Origin: Paenarthrobacter nitroguajacolicus
GTDB taxonomy: Bacteria; Actinomycetota; Actinomycetes; Actinomycetales; Micrococcaceae
Assembly: GCF_007786235.1 (NCBI RefSeq)
Contig: NZ_VNFK01000019.1
Coordinates: forward strand, 39,137 to 103,136
Length of the DNA stretch: 64,000 bases
Reading direction: 5' to 3'
Position numbers and translations under genes: made by a program
Shown: piece by piece, positions 50,007-58,646 of the stretch
How the letters are laid out: every line of letters starts with the position of its first letter
Numbering within the stretch: position 1 is the first letter of the stretch
The notes under the pieces: generated by a model
Seen by the model: the letters and a program-made list of their open reading frames with translations, nothing else
Told to the model about the DNA's origin: nothing
Database searches by the model: none

Positions 50007-50840
50007 CTACTTGGCCAGGAAGCGCAGGAGGACTTGGTTGATCTCGGCGCCGTGCGTCCACAGCATGCCGTGCGGTGCGTCCTCGATTTCAACGTATTCG
50101 GCGGAAGGGAGGCGCTTGGTGAACTCGCGTCCGGTGGAGTCGATCGGCAGGATCCGGTCGTCGGTGCCGTGGACGATGAGCGACGGGACGGTGACCTTCT
50201 CGATGTCGGAGCGGAAATCCGTCAGCCAGGAGTCCACCACTGCGAAGGACGCGTACCAGGACGAGCCGGCTGCCACGTTCCAGGCGTTGCGCAGGGCTTC
50301 CTCGCTGAGTCGGTTCCCCAGGAAGTTGTCCGTGTTGAAGAAGTCGTTGTAGAAGTTGGTGAACCAGGCGTAGCGGTCCTCGATGGCTGCGCTGCGGATG
50401 CCGTCGAACACGGAGGATGGGACACCCGTGGGGTTGTCGTCGGTCTGAAGGAGGAATGGTTCGAGGGATGCCAGGAACGCAGCCTTCGCTACGCGGGCTT
50501 CGCCGTACGTGCCGAGGTAGCGGCCCACCTCGCCGGTGCCCATGGAGAAGCCGACCAGGACGGCGTTCTGCAGGTCGAGCGTTTCAAGGACGGTATTGAG
50601 GTCTGCTGCGAAGGTGTCGTAGTCATAGCCCGTGGTGGGCTTGCTGGACTTGCCAAAGCCGCGGCGGTCATAGGTGATGACGCGGTAGCCGGCGTCCAGC
50701 AGGGCTGCCGTCTGCTTTTCCCACGAGCCGCCGTCGAGGGGGTAGCCGTGGATCAGGACAACAGGCTGGCCTGCGCCGTGGTCCTCGTAGTAGAGCTCAA
50801 TGTCCGTGCTGTTCTCGGTGCCAACCTTGATGAAGCCCAT
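50007..50840 (-). CDS. Non-heme haloperoxidase-type alpha/beta hydrolase
   Basis: A 277-residue cofactor-free alpha/beta hydrolase of the bromo-/chloroperoxidase-like group (perhydrolase/esterase). The oxyanion segment IHGYPLDGGSW is near residue 30, the nucleophile Ser is in GFSMGTGEV (about 99), Asp in IVHGTDDRILP (about 222) and His in DAPHGMLW (about 252). I start at the ATG at 50840, preceded by AAAGGG at fair spacing; the longer frame enters the operator region. It is divergent from a TetR gene with two matching palindromes between, so it is probably controlled by that repressor. Confidence 0.9.
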   Translation of the reverse strand: MGFIKVGTENSTDIELYYEDHGAGQPVVLIHGYPLDGGSWEKQTAALLDAGYRVITYDRRGFGKSSKPTTGYDYDTFAADLNTVLETLDLQNAVLVGFSMGTGEVGRYLGTYGEARVAKAAFLASLEPFLLQTDDNPTGVPSSVFDGIRSAAIEDRYAWFTNFYNDFFNTDNFLGNRLSEEALRNAWNVAAGSSWYASFAVVDSWLTDFRSDIEKVTVPSLIVHGTDDRILPIDSTGREFTKRLPSAEYVEIEDAPHGMLWTHGAEINQVLLRFLAK

Positions 50841-50865
50841 GATCTGTGTCCCTTTTCTCGAAGTG

Positions 50866-50917
50866 GAGAACGAGCGTTCTCCCTTGGTGTTCTCCATCGT
50901 AGAGAACGTTCGTTCTC
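50866..50917. promoter_or_regulatory. Twin TetR operators between divergent genes
   Basis: GAGAACGAGCGTTCTC (50866-50881) and GAGAACGTTCGTTCTC (50902-50917) are two near-identical 16-bp palindromes with centres 36 bp apart. Another GTTCTC half-site lies between (50889-50894). Confidence 0.8.
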
Positions 50918-50925
50918 AATGCAAG

Positions 50926-50931
50926 TAGAAT
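50926..50931 (+). promoter_or_regulatory. Candidate -10 for leaderless tetR
   Basis: TAGAAT ends 6 bases before the ATG at 50938, and the second TetR operator abuts it upstream. Confidence 0.45.
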
Positions 50932-50937
50932 GGGTGC

Positions 50938-51528
50938 ATGGATAATTCCGAACTCCGCCAACGCATCGTTGCCACTGCCGACGAGCTCTACAACTCCAAG
51001 GGCATCCAGGCCGTCGGGATGGATGAACTTCGCACAGCAGCAGGGGTCTCGTTGAAGAGGCTCTACGCGGAATTTCCCTCAAAGAGCAGCATTGTCATGG
51101 CCGTGCTGGAACGCCGGCATCAGTCCTGGACGGAGGGGCTCGACGCTACGGTGCAACAAGCGGGAACGCCCCAGGAGCGGCTCCTCGCCATCTTCGACTA
51201 CCTGGCCGGATGGTTCTGCCAGGACTCCTTCCGCGGATGCGGCTTCATCAACAGCTTCGCCGAACTCGGTGCCATCAGCCCTGACGTTGCTGAGTATGCG
51301 CGGAAGCACAAGGAATCGTTCCAGGAGTACGTCGGTCAGCTTGCCAAGGCGGCAGGTGCGCCGGCCTACCTGGCTCCACAGCTGGCTATTCTCGCGGAAG
51401 GCGCACAAACGACGGCGGCCATCGCCGGAACGCCCGACGCTGCCGGCCAGGCGCGGCAAGCTGCCGAGGTGCTGATTGACGCGGCGTTGGTTACTGCCCA
51501 GGCTGGATCGGCTGGATCGGCTGGATAG
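50938..51528 (+). CDS. TetR-family transcriptional regulator
   Basis: A 196-residue TetR repressor. The helix-turn-helix (GIQAVGMDELRTAAGVSLKRLYAEFPSKSSIV) is at about residues 21-52, followed by a helical ligand-binding domain. It is divergent from the haloperoxidase-type gene across 97 bases that contain two 16-bp operators, indicating control of both genes. The C-terminus carries a 9-bp tandem repeat (51501-51527) giving AGSAGSAG, likely of no structural importance. There is no Shine-Dalgarno; the message looks leaderless. Confidence 0.9.
   Translation: MDNSELRQRIVATADELYNSKGIQAVGMDELRTAAGVSLKRLYAEFPSKSSIVMAVLERRHQSWTEGLDATVQQAGTPQERLLAIFDYLAGWFCQDSFRGCGFINSFAELGAISPDVAEYARKHKESFQEYVGQLAKAAGAPAYLAPQLAILAEGAQTTAAIAGTPDAAGQARQAAEVLIDAALVTAQAGSAGSAG
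51501..51527. repeat. 9-bp tandem repeat at the end of the TetR gene
   Basis: GGCTGGATC occurs at 51501-51509 and 51510-51518, with GGCTGGATA at 51519-51527. The last copy supplies part of the stop codon. Confidence 0.8.
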
Positions 51529-51595
51529 CAGAACAGCGCTGGCGGCACTAGGCTTCTGAGACGCGCCGAACGGCGCGGCAGGAAGAAGACTATTC

Positions 51596-52897
51596 GTGTT
51601 TGAAATCCCCAGCATCTTGTTCCTCTCGGCCGGCTTTGCAGTGTTGGCCGCTGCCGTCTTGCCAAAATTGTTGCGCCGCATGCCGTTGTCCATGCCCATG
51701 GTTTTCCTCGGCAGCGGAATCCTGGCGTTCACTTTGCTCCCCGATTTGCCGGATCCTGACCCCGTCAAATATGGGGAGTTCACAACTCATCTGACCGAAA
51801 TCTGCGTCATCATTTCCCTCATGGGCGCCGGTTTGGCTTTGGACCGACCGTTCCGGTGGCGTGGTTGGTCCACCACGTGGCGTCTCCTGGGGATCGTCAT
51901 GCCCTTGTGCATCCTGGTGATGACGCTCTTGGGATTGTGGGTGCTGGGCCTGGGGTTGGCTGCTGCCATCCTTGTCGCGGCGGCGATCGCCCCCACCGAC
52001 CCGGTGCTGGCCTCTGAGGTCCAGGTGGGCAAACCGGCGGACAGTGAAGAAGACCCGGACGAAGACGAGGTCCGCTTTGCCCTGACCTCTGAAGCAGGGC
52101 TGAATGACGGGCTTGCCTTTCCCTTCGTTTACCTCGCCATCCTCATCAGCCTGGTGGGGGCCGCGCCCGCGGCCTGGCTGGGGGAATGGGTTGCCCTGGA
52201 CATCCTGTGGCGCACAATTGCGGGCGTCCTGATCGGATTCGGAACGGGCAAGCTGTTGAGCCTGGTCTTCTTCGCTGCAAGGCGCAAGAGTTTTCGCCTG
52301 TCCGAGCATTCCGAGGGCTTCGTGGCTCTGGCGGCTACGTTCCTGGCGTATGGCGCCACGGAAATGGTGGCGGGCTACGGATTCATCGCAGTTTTCATTT
52401 GTGCTCTGACCATTCGATCCGCCGAGCACAACCATGCGTACCACCAAGTGCTGCACAGCTATGTGGAGCAGCTCGAGCGCCTGATGACGGTAGTGATCCT
52501 GGTCCTCCTCGGGGGTGCCATAGCCCGCGGGCTGTTGGAAGGGATTGGCTGGCCTGAGGTACTCGTAGCCCTGGCGTTCCTCCTGCTGGTGCGCCCTGTG
52601 GCCGGATGGATCGGGCTCATGCGCGGTAAGACCGGCCCCCGCGAACGCCTGGCCATTTCCTACTTTGGGATCCGCGGAATCGGTTCTCTGTTCTACGTTG
52701 CCTTCGCACTGAGCCATGGAAACTTCGACGCCGAGGCACGCGGGTTGTGGGCGCTGGTTGGATTGGTGGTGGCTTTGTCGATCGTGGTGCATGGGGCCAC
52801 CACTGCGCCCTTGATGAACAGGCTGGATAGGCTTCGGCTCGCTGAAGCGCGCAAACAGCATGGCGACGAAGGGCGCGCTCCGGCCACTGCAGTGTAG
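51596..52897 (+). CDS. Cation:proton antiporter, CPA1 (NhaP-like)
   Basis: A 433-residue Na+/H+-type antiporter with about 12-13 membrane segments. The conserved APTDPVLASEVQVG (about 130) and the ion-binding ND pair in LTSEAGLNDGLAFPFVY (about 165) define the CPA1/NhaP group; FFGIRGIGSLFYV near the end is also typical. It exports Na+ or K+ in exchange for protons for pH and salt homeostasis. The GTG start follows AGGAAGA by about 9 bases. Confidence 0.88.
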   Translation: MFEIPSILFLSAGFAVLAAAVLPKLLRRMPLSMPMVFLGSGILAFTLLPDLPDPDPVKYGEFTTHLTEICVIISLMGAGLALDRPFRWRGWSTTWRLLGIVMPLCILVMTLLGLWVLGLGLAAAILVAAAIAPTDPVLASEVQVGKPADSEEDPDEDEVRFALTSEAGLNDGLAFPFVYLAILISLVGAAPAAWLGEWVALDILWRTIAGVLIGFGTGKLLSLVFFAARRKSFRLSEHSEGFVALAATFLAYGATEMVAGYGFIAVFICALTIRSAEHNHAYHQVLHSYVEQLERLMTVVILVLLGGAIARGLLEGIGWPEVLVALAFLLLVRPVAGWIGLMRGKTGPRERLAISYFGIRGIGSLFYVAFALSHGNFDAEARGLWALVGLVVALSIVVHGATTAPLMNRLDRLRLAEARKQHGDEGRAPATAV

Positions 52898-53010
52898 GGC
52901 GGGGTGGCCGGGGTGCCGCCTTACGGTCTTTGGCAAAGTTCTGGCATCTACTCGCGAACGCGTCGTATGTTTCTCGGTACAACTCCCACTTCCGAATCAG
53001 AGGGGCCACT

Positions 53011-54262
53011 ATGGCTGGCGGGCGGACGCGATCCCACGAACCGCATGCGCGGTCCCGCCGCGGAACAATTGTCCGCCGAGTGCTCCTCAGTGTGTTGATC
53101 GTTGTTGGGATAGCGGTGGCCCCCGGCGCGGTTCGGCTGATCGATTTTGGTGTCCGGGTGGGGGAGGGCGCGGCCGCTGAGAAGGCCGTGGCTCCGTTCT
53201 ACATCGCACCGACGCCTGCGCCGGGCCCGGCAGCTCCCGGCACTATCGTCCGGCAGGAACCAGTGGTCGGAGCCCCTCAAGGCGCCATCGCCTGGCGAGT
53301 CCTCTATCACTCCACCGACGTCGACGGGGCCGACACACTGGTTTCGGGTCTTGTCATCGCACCGGATGCTCCCGCCGCCGATGGCACCCGCACGGTGGTG
53401 TCCTGGGCGCACCCCACCACCGGAACGGCGCCAAGGTGCGCTCCTTCCAGTGGTATTGCACCGTTCGTCTTCATTGAAGGCCTGTCGGACCTCCTGGCTG
53501 CGGGTCACGTGGTGGTTGCCACCGATTACGCCGGGGATGGGAATCGCTGGTCCTTCGTCGTTCCTGATTGGTGCAACGGAGGCGGCCAACGTCCTGGACA
53601 TCGCCCGCGCGGCCCGGGGGATTGAGGGGATCGGCGCAGGCAACCGGGTGGTGTTGTGGGGCCACTCCCAAGGTGGGCACGCTTCGATTTTCGCTGCCCA
53701 GCGGGCAGCCAGTTATGCGTCTGAACTTGCCATCGCCGGAGTGGCGGTGGCGGCTCCTGCCACCAACCTCGGAGCCCTTCTGAGCGCGGACATTGGTGAC
53801 GTCTCAGGAGTGACCATCGGGGCGTACGCGTTTACTTCCTACGCGCAGGCCTACTCGTCCCGGCTTCCCAATGATCCGCTCACCACGATTCTCACTCCTG
53901 CCGGGGCGGCCGCGGCTCCCAAAATGGCTGAACTCTGCCTCCTTGGCCAAAACAGTGAGCTGCACACCATTGCCAACCCGCTGATCGGTTCCTTCGTGAC
54001 CGGCGACCCGACGCAGGCACCCGGTTGGAGCCAACTCCTGGCAGAGAACACCCCGGCACAGGCTCCCTTGACCGCTCCGCTGTTCGTCGCCCAAGGGGCA
54101 AAAGACACCCTGGTCCGGCCGGAAATCACCGCCGCGTACGTCGCGGCCCAGACGCAAGGCGGGACCGCCGTCGAATCCCATGTCCTGCCTGACGCCACTC
54201 ACGGGACTGTTGCGCTGGATGCCATGCCGTACTTGATGAAGTGGATGGCGGCGCTGCCGTAG
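53011..54262 (+). pseudogene. Secreted lipase-type alpha/beta hydrolase interrupted by a frameshift
   Basis: Two overlapping frames together encode one LIP-type secretory lipase/esterase of about 416 residues. The first frame (53011 to about 53535) gives a membrane or signal segment (VLLSVLIVVGIAVAPGAV) and reads to VVATDYAG. The second continues MGIAGPSSFLIGATEAANVLD, the nucleophile elbow WGHSQGGH, and the Asp and His regions VAQGAKDTLVRPE and LPDATHGTV. Removing one G from the GGGG run at 53533-53536 restores a continuous frame. The ATG at 53011 has GAGGGG 7 bases upstream. It is either a real inactivation, a slippage-controlled gene or a sequencing error; the rest looks intact. Confidence 0.85.
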
Positions 54263-54288
54263 CGGGCAGGCCGTGGAAGACTGGACGT

Positions 54289-55431
54289 ATGTCTCCCCGT
54301 CCCATGAAACCGCGCCCCCCATCCGACGCCGTTGAAAGTGACGGTCCCAAACCGGCCAGCAACGGGCGTCGCCACCTCGCCATGAGGCTCGACGACGCGT
54401 GGCTGGGTTTCCAGACGCGCCTTGCCATCCGGCGTGGCCGGGTGGAGACCGTGATTCCTTATACAGGCTACGGTTCCACGTCCTGGGTTCGGGTACTCGC
54501 CCGGGTGGTGCGCAGTGATCCCCGGGACGCCGCAGGCCACGCCAAGCCGTTGCAGGAAAGCATGCGCGGCTGGCGAAACTTCACGAGTGCCCCCGTGGCC
54601 AACGCCGCGGTGAAAGTGACTATCGCCGGCACAGTGCATGATGTCGTCGCTGACCGCGGCGGCGTGGTGGACGCCCGGATTCCGGTAGCCCTCGACTCCG
54701 GGTGGCACACCATCACCCTGCAGTCCGGTGCATCCGAAACCGTGGAGGCGCCCGTGCGGATTGTCGCGGACGGCACTGACTTCGGCGTCGTCTCCGATAT
54801 TGACGACACCGTCATGGTCACGGCGCTGCCCCGGCCCTTCTTGGCCGCGTGGAATACGTTCGTGCTCAACGAGCACGCGAGGACCCCGACACCAGGCATG
54901 GCGGTGCTGTACGAGCGGATCGCCAGGACGGCGCCGTCCGCGCCCGTGCTGTACTTGTCCACCGGCGCCTGGAATGTGGCCCCAACGTTGTCACGGTTCT
55001 TGTCCCGCAACCTTTACCCTGCCGGTCCCAAACTGCTGACGGACTGGGGCCCTACTCCTGATCGCTGGTTCCGCAGCGGCCAGGAGCACAAGCGGAACTC
55101 CTTGGAACGCCTCGCGGGGGAGTTCCCCCACGTCAAGTGGCTGTTGGTAGGCGACGACGGACAGCACGACGAAGCCATCTATTCCGAATTCGCCCAGCGC
55201 CACCCGGAGAACGTCAAGGCCATCGCGATCCGCCAACTCTCCGCAGGCGAAGCGGTACTCGCGGGCGGGCGCTCGAAGTCCGGCGGGCAACCCACCCCCG
55301 GGGTCCCGTGGATCTACGCCCCGGACGGTGCAGGGATGTCGGCCCAGCTTGAGGAGTTGGGTGTTATCCGGAACGAAGTCCGGTCTGCCGACGATCCTGA
55401 GGAAGGCGACATTCAAGCAGCCACCGACTGA
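54289..55431 (+). CDS. App1-like phosphatase (DUF2183)
   Basis: A 380-residue protein of the App1/DUF2183 family, HAD-like phosphatidate phosphatases first known from yeast actin patches. The catalytic motif DIDDTV lies near residues 168-173, followed by LYLSTGAWNV, LLTDWGPTP and the metal-binding LLVGDDGQHDEAIY. The N-terminal 140 residues form a beta-rich domain typical of bacterial members. No signal peptide is evident. The ATG at 54289 is chosen; the frame opens at 54241 inside the lipase gene. It may dephosphorylate phosphatidate or related lipids. Confidence 0.85.
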   Translation: MSPRPMKPRPPSDAVESDGPKPASNGRRHLAMRLDDAWLGFQTRLAIRRGRVETVIPYTGYGSTSWVRVLARVVRSDPRDAAGHAKPLQESMRGWRNFTSAPVANAAVKVTIAGTVHDVVADRGGVVDARIPVALDSGWHTITLQSGASETVEAPVRIVADGTDFGVVSDIDDTVMVTALPRPFLAAWNTFVLNEHARTPTPGMAVLYERIARTAPSAPVLYLSTGAWNVAPTLSRFLSRNLYPAGPKLLTDWGPTPDRWFRSGQEHKRNSLERLAGEFPHVKWLLVGDDGQHDEAIYSEFAQRHPENVKAIAIRQLSAGEAVLAGGRSKSGGQPTPGVPWIYAPDGAGMSAQLEELGVIRNEVRSADDPEEGDIQAATD

Positions 55432-55461
55432 CTGCATCCGCCCCCGCTGCGGAAGCAGCAG

Positions 55462-57180
55462 CTATGCGACGTCGATGAACACAGGGTTGGCGTAGAACCA
55501 AGTGTCAGTCCACGGATCGGCGTCGCCGAGGTTGTCACCGTGGCGAAGGGGGCCGGCGGGGTCCACGGAAGCACCGTAGTACCCAGCGCCGTGGCGATTT
55601 CCGTCGCTCCCGCGCAGGCGGAAGTAGCAGGACTTTTGAACGTCCTTAATGACGTGCTTGATGGTGAACGTTCCGGTGCGGCCGGATACATCAATCTGCT
55701 TCCAGACCGTGGTTCCAGGAGCCTTCAAGGTGTCGCGGTCGGACGCTGCGCCAGTGACGGCACCGCCGATCACATCCACGTGGGCAAGCTTTGGCAGGAT
55801 GCCCGCGAAGTTGCGGTAGCCCGTCGTCGTAATGGTGATGGAAATTTCGACGTCGGCGCCCCGCCTCACCTGCAGACGGGAACCGAGGGTAACGCCGTTG
55901 CGGCCGTTGCCATTGCCGTTTCCCCGTACTTCGCGGACACGGACATCCAGTCCTTGCAGCAGGTGTCCGTGGTCCACCCACATGCGGCCGTTGCGCATGG
56001 CTTCCAGGACGCCGGTGTAGGAGCGCTTGGTGACGCCGGTGTGCAGCCGGCTGAACTGTCCCGGCCAGTAGTCGCTGCCGCCCTGCTTCTCGCCGGAGTC
56101 GAACGGGTCGGGTCGCTTGCCGGTGACGGACCAACGGTCGAATTCATTGGGCAGGCTAAGGTAGGGCTCCTCGGCGGGGTAAGGGCCGGTCTTCCACGTG
56201 TCCTTGACCGTGAGGTGGTTGTCCGAGTTGGACGTGATCCAGAACGGCAGCCCTTCGGCGAGCATGGAGTCCCACACGCCGCCCACGGTTGCGGTGGCCC
56301 AGTCGAAGCCGCCGTAGGGCCGGAAGGAGTCCGCCGGGTAGCCGGGGAAGCTGTATTGGGTGGGGTTGTTGGTGTATTCGCCGCGCTGGTCACCGGCCCT
56401 GGAGAACTGGCTCACTCCTGATCCTTGGGCACCGGGTGCACCTTCCATGCCGATCATGACCTCGCGGGCGGCGTCGCGCCACGCCCGGAGTTCGTGCGGG
56501 GAATCGATGCCCAGGCGCATGGGGTGGTTGGCCAGGGCGACGACGTCCTCGATGTAGCCGGAGCGCCGTTGATTGGCCAACCAAGCGATGGCTTCCACGG
56601 CCTTGCGCTCGAAGGTCTCCACTTGTGCCGTGCCGGGGGTTGGCTTCTCCCACTGGTTCAGCTTGCCGTCCCACACGAGTTCGAAGGTGCGCAGGAGGTG
56701 GACTTCGTTGGGGCCGGGCGCTACCAGGACCGAGGCGTGCTCTGCGCCGGGGATGTACCACTCAAGCCCTTGGAAGATCAGCAGGTCAGGACGTGCTGCC
56801 CGCTGCGCCTGGATTTCCTTGTTGGCGTTGACGGCGCCGCCGTTGTTGGCATGGCCGAAGTTGCTGTGTTCCGTTAAGGCCAGCCAGTCAACGCCGTAGG
56901 CCTGGGCGGTGTCCAGCTGCTGCTTGATCATGTACTTCGCGTCGTGGCTGTATTGCGTGTGGACGTGATGGTCACCGACGAGCCACTTCAGTTGGGGGTC
57001 GTTCCCGCCCGGGTTCGCCATTGCCGGCTGGGTCATCGCGGCTGAAGCTGCTGTACCGGCGGCCAGAATGCCGGCCGATTGCAGGATGCGTCGGCGGCTC
57101 AGTCCCATGGTCTTTAACTCGGCGTCGGCCAGCTCCACACTTCTACTGTGGGTGGTCGTGTTTTCTTCTCCGGTGCACAT
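55462..57180 (-). CDS. Tat-exported PHP-domain phosphoesterase
   Basis: A 572-residue secreted metallo-phosphoesterase. A Tat signal is clear: LSRRRILQSAGILAAGTAAS at residues 27-46, cleaved near AMA-NPG. The PHP metal motif GDHHVHTQYSHD (about 69-80) and LALTEHSNFGHAN (about 95) follow, and NSDNHLT carries later ligands. A C-terminal beta-rich domain ends near residue 572. The ATG at 57180 has GAGGG about 9 bases upstream; a longer frame to 57222 is less likely. Substrate unknown; homologues often sit in phosphate-acquisition settings. Confidence 0.8.
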   Translation of the reverse strand: MCTGEENTTTHSRSVELADAELKTMGLSRRRILQSAGILAAGTAASAAMTQPAMANPGGNDPQLKWLVGDHHVHTQYSHDAKYMIKQQLDTAQAYGVDWLALTEHSNFGHANNGGAVNANKEIQAQRAARPDLLIFQGLEWYIPGAEHASVLVAPGPNEVHLLRTFELVWDGKLNQWEKPTPGTAQVETFERKAVEAIAWLANQRRSGYIEDVVALANHPMRLGIDSPHELRAWRDAAREVMIGMEGAPGAQGSGVSQFSRAGDQRGEYTNNPTQYSFPGYPADSFRPYGGFDWATATVGGVWDSMLAEGLPFWITSNSDNHLTVKDTWKTGPYPAEEPYLSLPNEFDRWSVTGKRPDPFDSGEKQGGSDYWPGQFSRLHTGVTKRSYTGVLEAMRNGRMWVDHGHLLQGLDVRVREVRGNGNGNGRNGVTLGSRLQVRRGADVEISITITTTGYRNFAGILPKLAHVDVIGGAVTGAASDRDTLKAPGTTVWKQIDVSGRTGTFTIKHVIKDVQKSCYFRLRGSDGNRHGAGYYGASVDPAGPLRHGDNLGDADPWTDTWFYANPVFIDVA

Positions 57181-57285
57181 AGCGCTTTCCCTCTGTTGAT
57201 TCCGATCCCCCAGCGGGATCACAGTAGGGAAGCCGGATGGCAGGGAGGTTAACCGGGCGGGAACGATTGGGGGAGTTGGGCCCTG

Positions 57286-58326
57286 CTAGAACAGCGGAAT
57301 TTGAACTTCCTTGATCCATTCACCTCGTCGATAGTCGCGGGCCTTGACCACCACGCAGTCCTTGTAGACCTCTACTTGCAGCCCACTGGCTTCACGGCCA
57401 TCCAGGGCGCGCTCACCGCCGGCTCCATTGTCCTCCCAGAGGGTCTGGACTGCGCCGGTGTTGATGACCTGGAATCCCTGCAGGTTGCCCGTGCCGGGGA
57501 CGGTGCGGCGAACTTCCCAGTCAGCCAACTGGAGCGCCCAATGGGTGTGGGCCGTGAAGACGAAGACGTTCTTGTACTTACCCAGGATGCCCAAGAGCCG
57601 GTCAACCTGCAGGTAGTCCTTCTTGTACAGGTTGTTGCGGGTCCCGGAGACCGTGTCCGGGAACGGGTGGTGGGTGAAGACCATGACAGGCTGTCCCTTG
57701 CGGGCCCAGTAAGCCAGACGCTGCTCGAACCAGATGAGCTGTTCTTCGCTGAGCCAGACCTCGTCCCACAGCTTGGCATCGTGGTATTGCATGTACTTCT
57801 CGGTACCCAGGATCAGCCCCGGCACGCCTCCAAGGTCAATTTCGGTGTAAACCTTGTCCCGGCCGGTGAAGGTGAAAAAGCTCTGGAAGAGCGAAGCTTC
57901 AGTAGTTCCGTTGGGCCACGTGGCCTGGGCGAGTGTGTTGGGATTGGAGTACTTGGGGACGTAGAACTCGTGGTTGCCGATGGCCCAGTGGACATTGGCG
58001 GCGTGGGTGTTGGCGTCCAGCACTTTCCGCACGGCGTCGTACTCGAAGTCGTAGCCCCGCGGGGTGATGTCGCCATTGACCACCAGGCCCGCGCTTCGCT
58101 TGCTGGGGTTGGTACTTTCGATGTCTTTGAGCGCCAGATCAAAATCGGCCAGATCGCCTTGGATATCGCTGATGACGGTGAAGATTGTGGCTTTGCCGGA
58201 AGGGCGGTTGCTGCCGTGTCCGTTCCCGGCGGCCTGCGCCGGAGAAGCGACGGCGGCCGTGGCGCCGATGGTAGCCAGCCCTGCGATTGATGCTGCGATT
58301 GCAGAGCGGCGGCTGGGGGAGGTCAT
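57286..58326 (-). CDS. Exported calcineurin-like metallophosphoesterase
   Basis: A 346-residue secreted phosphoesterase. A twin-arginine-like signal (SPSRRSAIAASIAGLATIG, ending ASPAQA) precedes the dinuclear metal motifs: SDIQGD (about 56), VNGDITPRG (about 84), GNHEF (about 118), FTHHPFPD (about 216) and TAHTHW (about 252). The first motif has Gln in place of the common His (DxH reads DIQ), a known variant. The ATG at 58326 follows AAAGG by 7 bases. It lies 105 bases upstream of, and on the same strand as, the PHP gene. Confidence 0.85.
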   Translation of the reverse strand: MTSPSRRSAIAASIAGLATIGATAAVASPAQAAGNGHGSNRPSGKATIFTVISDIQGDLADFDLALKDIESTNPSKRSAGLVVNGDITPRGYDFEYDAVRKVLDANTHAANVHWAIGNHEFYVPKYSNPNTLAQATWPNGTTEASLFQSFFTFTGRDKVYTEIDLGGVPGLILGTEKYMQYHDAKLWDEVWLSEEQLIWFEQRLAYWARKGQPVMVFTHHPFPDTVSGTRNNLYKKDYLQVDRLLGILGKYKNVFVFTAHTHWALQLADWEVRRTVPGTGNLQGFQVINTGAVQTLWEDNGAGGERALDGREASGLQVEVYKDCVVVKARDYRRGEWIKEVQIPLF

Positions 58327-58646
58327 GATGGAACCTTTCACTCAAGGGGTGCGTTGACCCTCAGAACGTAAAGACGTCCGATGAATTGCCGGCAAATGGA
58401 CCATGGCCAACTTGTCATGACAGGTTGGCCATTTGGTGATCTGAACGAATCATGAGGCGATTCCCTGCCTCAACAGCGGCTCCAAGTTGTATAGCCAGGG
58501 GTCCTGAGCGCCCAAACCAGTCCTGTACATATGTCCACCCTGCTGGTGATTTTTCGCTCAATGTAGTGCTGTTTGCGGCTGGACCCTTCCCTACGGTTGA
58601 ACCGGATGCTTCACACATCGATCCCGTCGGCAGAAAAGAGTACGCA
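58327..58646. other. 320-base divergent intergenic region
   Basis: Separates the metallophosphoesterase gene from mmsA. It contains a 30-bp palindrome (58403-58432) and a looser GAATC/GATTC pair near 58445-58465. No coding gene is supported, although the mmsA frame stays open through part of it. Confidence 0.55.
58403..58432. promoter_or_regulatory. 30-bp nested palindrome upstream of mmsA
   Basis: ATGGCCAAC (58403-58411) and GTTGGCCAT (58424-58432) flank TGTCATGACA (58413-58422), all centred on the same point. Only one position pair is not Watson-Crick. Probably an operator for the mmsA promoter or the divergent phosphoesterase. Confidence 0.6.
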
